DNA of 64,000 nucleotides from NCBI GenBank assembly GCA_018268715.1, contig JAFDVZ010000012.1:1-64000 (forward strand), in the 5' to 3' direction. Within the stretch, counting starts at the first letter, position 1. The number at the start of each line of letters is the position of its first letter. The notes under the pieces were generated by a model that ran no database searches, was not told the DNA's origin, and saw nothing but the letters and a program-made list of their open reading frames with translations. A program made the translations under genes and the position numbers. Shown here in pieces: positions 62,130 to 64,000 of this stretch. Source of the DNA: Acidobacteriota bacterium. Its GTDB lineage: Bacteria; Acidobacteriota; Terriglobia; Bryobacterales; Bryobacteraceae.

Positions 62130-62157
62130 TTGACAATTCGAAATCCGGGAATAAACT
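62130..62157 (+). promoter_or_regulatory. Candidate promoter of the bufferin-type operon
   Basis: TTGACA (62130-62135), a 16-bp spacer and TAAACT (62152-62157, 4/6), predicting a leader of about 120 nt before the ATG at 62288. A second possible -10, TATATT (62215-62220), is nearer but has no clear -35. Related operons elsewhere use ECF sigma factors, so a non-sigma-70 promoter is also possible. Confidence 0.4.
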
Positions 62158-62287
62158 TGCAGTCTCTCTTCATTTCATCCCCGAGCGCGACATCCGGCCA
62201 GGCCCGTGGTCGCGTATATTGAAAGGACGCGCCGGTCACCCGGCCGTCGACAAACTGGGATCGAATTTCAATAGAGAGGCGAAAATC

Positions 62288-62575
62288 ATGAAGGTTTCCA
62301 AGAGTTCTCTGGTTCTCACCGCCGCGTTCACCGGCCTGCTGGGCGGCACGATGGCGCGCGTCAACGCTGCTCCGGCCGCTTCCGGCCAGGGCTCCAGCAT
62401 CATGGCCGGCCAGCTCGCCGGCGACGTCGTCGAAGCGAAGAAGGACAAGCACGCCTGCAAGGGGATGAACTCCTGCAAGGGCAAGGGCGGCTGTTCGAGC
62501 GGAGACGCCGGCTGCAAGGGCAAGAACACCTGCAAGGGCAAGGGCGGCTGCGCTACCGACGGCTCCAAGAAGTAG
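62288..62575 (+). CDS. Bufferin-type (BufA2-like) secreted precursor peptide with six cysteines
   Basis: 95 residues; AGAGG sits 8 nt before the ATG. Signal peptide about 1-28 (SLVLTAAFTGLLGGTMARVNAA), unusual for ribosomal peptides but normal for bufferins. A linker of about 25 residues is followed by C57, C63, C69, C76, C82 and C88, spaced 6-6-7-6-6, that is two C-x5-C-x5-C modules (CKGMNSCKGKGGC and CKGKNTCKGKGGC). The neighbours are an MNIO oxidase and its DUF2063 partner, which in characterised bufferins convert cysteines to thiooxazoles that bind copper in the periplasm. Which cysteines are modified here, and the metal, are inferences. Confidence 0.82.
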   Translation: MKVSKSSLVLTAAFTGLLGGTMARVNAAPAASGQGSSIMAGQLAGDVVEAKKDKHACKGMNSCKGKGGCSSGDAGCKGKNTCKGKGGCATDGSKK

Positions 62576-62623
62576 TAAGTCATCTCCCAAGGGGCCGGAC
62601 CGCGTTCCAGCCCCCAACCTCCC

Positions 62624-63472
62624 ATGCCAGCCAATCGCTTCAACGGATTTACGGATTACGGCGTCGGCATCGGCCTTCGCATCCCGCACTACGCCCACAT
62701 CTTCGAGCGCACCCCCGTCGTCGACTGGTTCGAAATCATCTCGGAGAACTTCATGGTGGAAGGCGGCCGGCCGCTTGCGACGCTCGACCGCATTCTCGAA
62801 CGTTACCGCGTCGTCCAGCACGGCGTGTCGATGTACTTCGGATCCGCGGAGCCGCTCAACCGCGAGCATCTGCGCCGTCTGAAGGCCCTCGTCCGCCGCA
62901 CCAAATCGCCGTGGATCACGGACCATCTCTGCTGGGGCAGCGTCGATGGCCGCTACTCGCACGACCTGCTCCCCATGCCCTACACCTTCGAGGCCGCCGC
63001 CCTCACCGCCCGCAAGATCCGCGAAGCCCGCGACTTTCTCGAGGTCCCCATCGCCGTTGAAAACGTCTCGAGCTACGCCGAGTTCCACGTCTCCGAGATG
63101 ACGGAGTGGCAGTTCCTCAACGAAGTCGTCGAACGCGCCGATTGCGGAGTCCTGCTCGACGTAAATAACATCTATGTGTCGTCAAGGAACCACTCCTTCG
63201 ACCCCGACGTGTATGTGAATAGCGTCCCGGCCGAACGCATCGCGCAGATCCACATCGCGGGCCACTCGAAGTTCGAAAAGTACATCCTCGACACCCACGA
63301 CCATCCCGTCATCGATCCGGTCTGGAGCCTCTACCAAGCGGCCATCCGCCGCGCCGGCCCCACCGCCACGCTGCTTGAATGGGACGACCGCATCCCGTCG
63401 TTCGACGAAGTGCACGCCGAAGCCCGCAAGGCCGAGCGCTACCTCCCCGCGCCCGTGGGAGCCGCGCGATGA
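62624..63472 (+). CDS. bufB: MNIO (DUF692) multinuclear non-haem iron oxidase, BufB-like
   Basis: 282 residues, the usual length. TIM barrel with the expected iron-ligand pattern: GVGIGLRIPHY (His), DWFEIISENFM (Glu, Asn), VQHGVSMYFGS (His), WITDHLCWG (Asp, His), IAVENVSSYAEF (Glu, Asn), LLDVNNIYVSS (Asp, Asn), QIHIAGHSKFE (His, His), DTHDHPVIDPVW (Asp, His) and LLEWDD (Glu). Such enzymes use O2 and Fe(II)/Fe(III) to change cysteines of a precursor into heterocycles, in complex with a DUF2063-type partner. It lies 48 bp after the six-Cys precursor and overlaps the partner gene by 4 bp, so the three form one operon. Cytosolic. Confidence 0.95.
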   Translation: MPANRFNGFTDYGVGIGLRIPHYAHIFERTPVVDWFEIISENFMVEGGRPLATLDRILERYRVVQHGVSMYFGSAEPLNREHLRRLKALVRRTKSPWITDHLCWGSVDGRYSHDLLPMPYTFEAAALTARKIREARDFLEVPIAVENVSSYAEFHVSEMTEWQFLNEVVERADCGVLLDVNNIYVSSRNHSFDPDVYVNSVPAERIAQIHIAGHSKFEKYILDTHDHPVIDPVWSLYQAAIRRAGPTATLLEWDDRIPSFDEVHAEARKAERYLPAPVGAAR

Positions 63473-64000
63473 GCCTCGCCGAATTCCAGCGTCGCATGGC
63501 CGCCGACCTCATGGCGCCGATGTCGGTCATCCCCGACGCGGGCTACGTGAAGCCCAACGACCGTCTGAGTTCGGCCGAACGCCTCGACATCTATCACCGC
63601 CAGTATTGGTACCGCGTGATCGACTCGATGTATGAGGACTTTCCCGGCCTCTGCGCGGTGATCGGACAGCGCGCCTTCGATCGCTTGATCGAGGCGTATC
63701 TCGCCGAACACCCCTCGCAGTCGTTCACCATGCGCGACCTCGGCTCGCGCCTGGAAGCGTGGCTCCGCGGCAACCCGCACTACGCCGGCCGGCGCCCTGA
63801 GTTCGCCCTCGACATGGTGCGCCTCGAATGGGCGCACGTCGTCGCCTTCGATGGTCCATCAAAGGACGCTCTCGGTCCGGAGGATCTGCTGGAGCCCAAC
63901 CCCGAAATGCGGCTCGGCCTCCAGCCCTACATCAGTCTTCTGGACTGCCATTACCCGGTCGACGAAATCCGCATCAAGGTGAACGCGACCCTCGACGAAC
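63469..64000 (+). CDS. bufC: DUF2063 (HvfC/BufC N-terminal) partner protein, cut by the window end
   Basis: The ATG overlaps the oxidase stop (ATGA), and 177 codons run open to the window edge; family members are about 240-320 residues, so the C-terminal part is missing. The N-terminal domain is typical: LAEFQRRMAADLMAP, RLDIYHRQYWYRVIDSMYEDFPGLCAVIG, RAFDRLIEAYLAEHPSQSFTMRDLGSRLEAWL, and FALDMVRLEWAHVVAFD. In characterised systems this protein binds the precursor and forms a heterodimer with the MNIO oxidase. Tight coupling supports equal production of both. Confidence 0.92.
   Translation, partial: MSLAEFQRRMAADLMAPMSVIPDAGYVKPNDRLSSAERLDIYHRQYWYRVIDSMYEDFPGLCAVIGQRAFDRLIEAYLAEHPSQSFTMRDLGSRLEAWLRGNPHYAGRRPEFALDMVRLEWAHVVAFDGPSKDALGPEDLLEPNPEMRLGLQPYISLLDCHYPVDEIRIKVNATLDE

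Noticed and set aside
62288-64000. Methanobactin cluster
   Set aside because: The oxidase is of the same superfamily as MbnB, but the partner is a DUF2063 protein, and the precursor is long, has a signal peptide and carries six cysteines, unlike methanobactin precursors.

Overview
The window reads as chromosomal DNA of an Acidobacteriota member, most likely Bryobacteraceae/Solibacter-like. The assignment is an inference from high G+C plus a characteristic gene set: an Oar-like TonB-dependent receptor with an N-terminal carboxypeptidase-regulatory domain, a VWFA-related protein of the acidobacterial type, two secreted FG-GAP/UnbV (CRTAC1-type) proteins, a MacB-like permease without an ATPase gene, very long proteins built from putative Ig domains, and many TPR, LamG and NHL proteins with signal peptides. 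No rRNA, tRNA, CRISPR array, prophage or insertion sequence was seen.

Layout. 0-3.3 kb: small coiled-coil and secreted proteins, an aldo/keto reductase, a methyltransferase with a signal peptide and a histone-deacetylase-family hydrolase. 3.5-16.3 kb: a strong promoter and one 4190-residue secreted protein made of two beta-propeller blocks and dozens of Ig-like domains, including ten DNA repeats of exactly 255 bp. 16.3-19.9 kb: HtrA-like protease, an envelope protein, and infC (IF-3) without rpmI/rplT. 19.9-27.7 kb: a likely catabolic island with a UroD/MtaA-like protein translationally coupled to a double alpha/beta hydrolase, LamG and cupin proteins, and a 1227-residue LamG/toroid protein. 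27.8-34.8 kb: a caspase-SUMF1 fusion, a YjbR protein, an NHL propeller, an exported HpcH-type aldolase, and a TolB-propeller/CXXCH/TPR protein.

35-51.6 kb: the Oar-like receptor with clear promoter and terminator, then a tightly overlapping operon TPR-TPR-VWFA-CRTAC1 ending in a decayed metallophosphoesterase, a second CRTAC1 gene facing it, and a GH42 beta-galactosidase overlapping an ABC-type permease. 51.6-61.5 kb: lactate permease, two TIM-barrel isomerase-like proteins, small proteins, a sigma-54 activator / pseudo-response-regulator / glycosyltransferase operon, RlpA, an autonomous 23-residue lysine-rich micro-gene, and a MidA-like methyltransferase.

The right end (62.1-64.0 kb, cut by the window edge) is the most notable system: a secreted precursor with six cysteines, a DUF692/MNIO iron oxidase and a DUF2063 partner. 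This is the architecture of a bufferin-type (copper-buffering) ribosomal peptide pathway, here with a duplicated three-cysteine module.

A recurring regulatory theme is a good -10 element (often extended, TGnTANNNT) only 6-12 nt ahead of the start codon with no Shine-Dalgarno. This suggests that many genes here are transcribed with no leader or a very short one.
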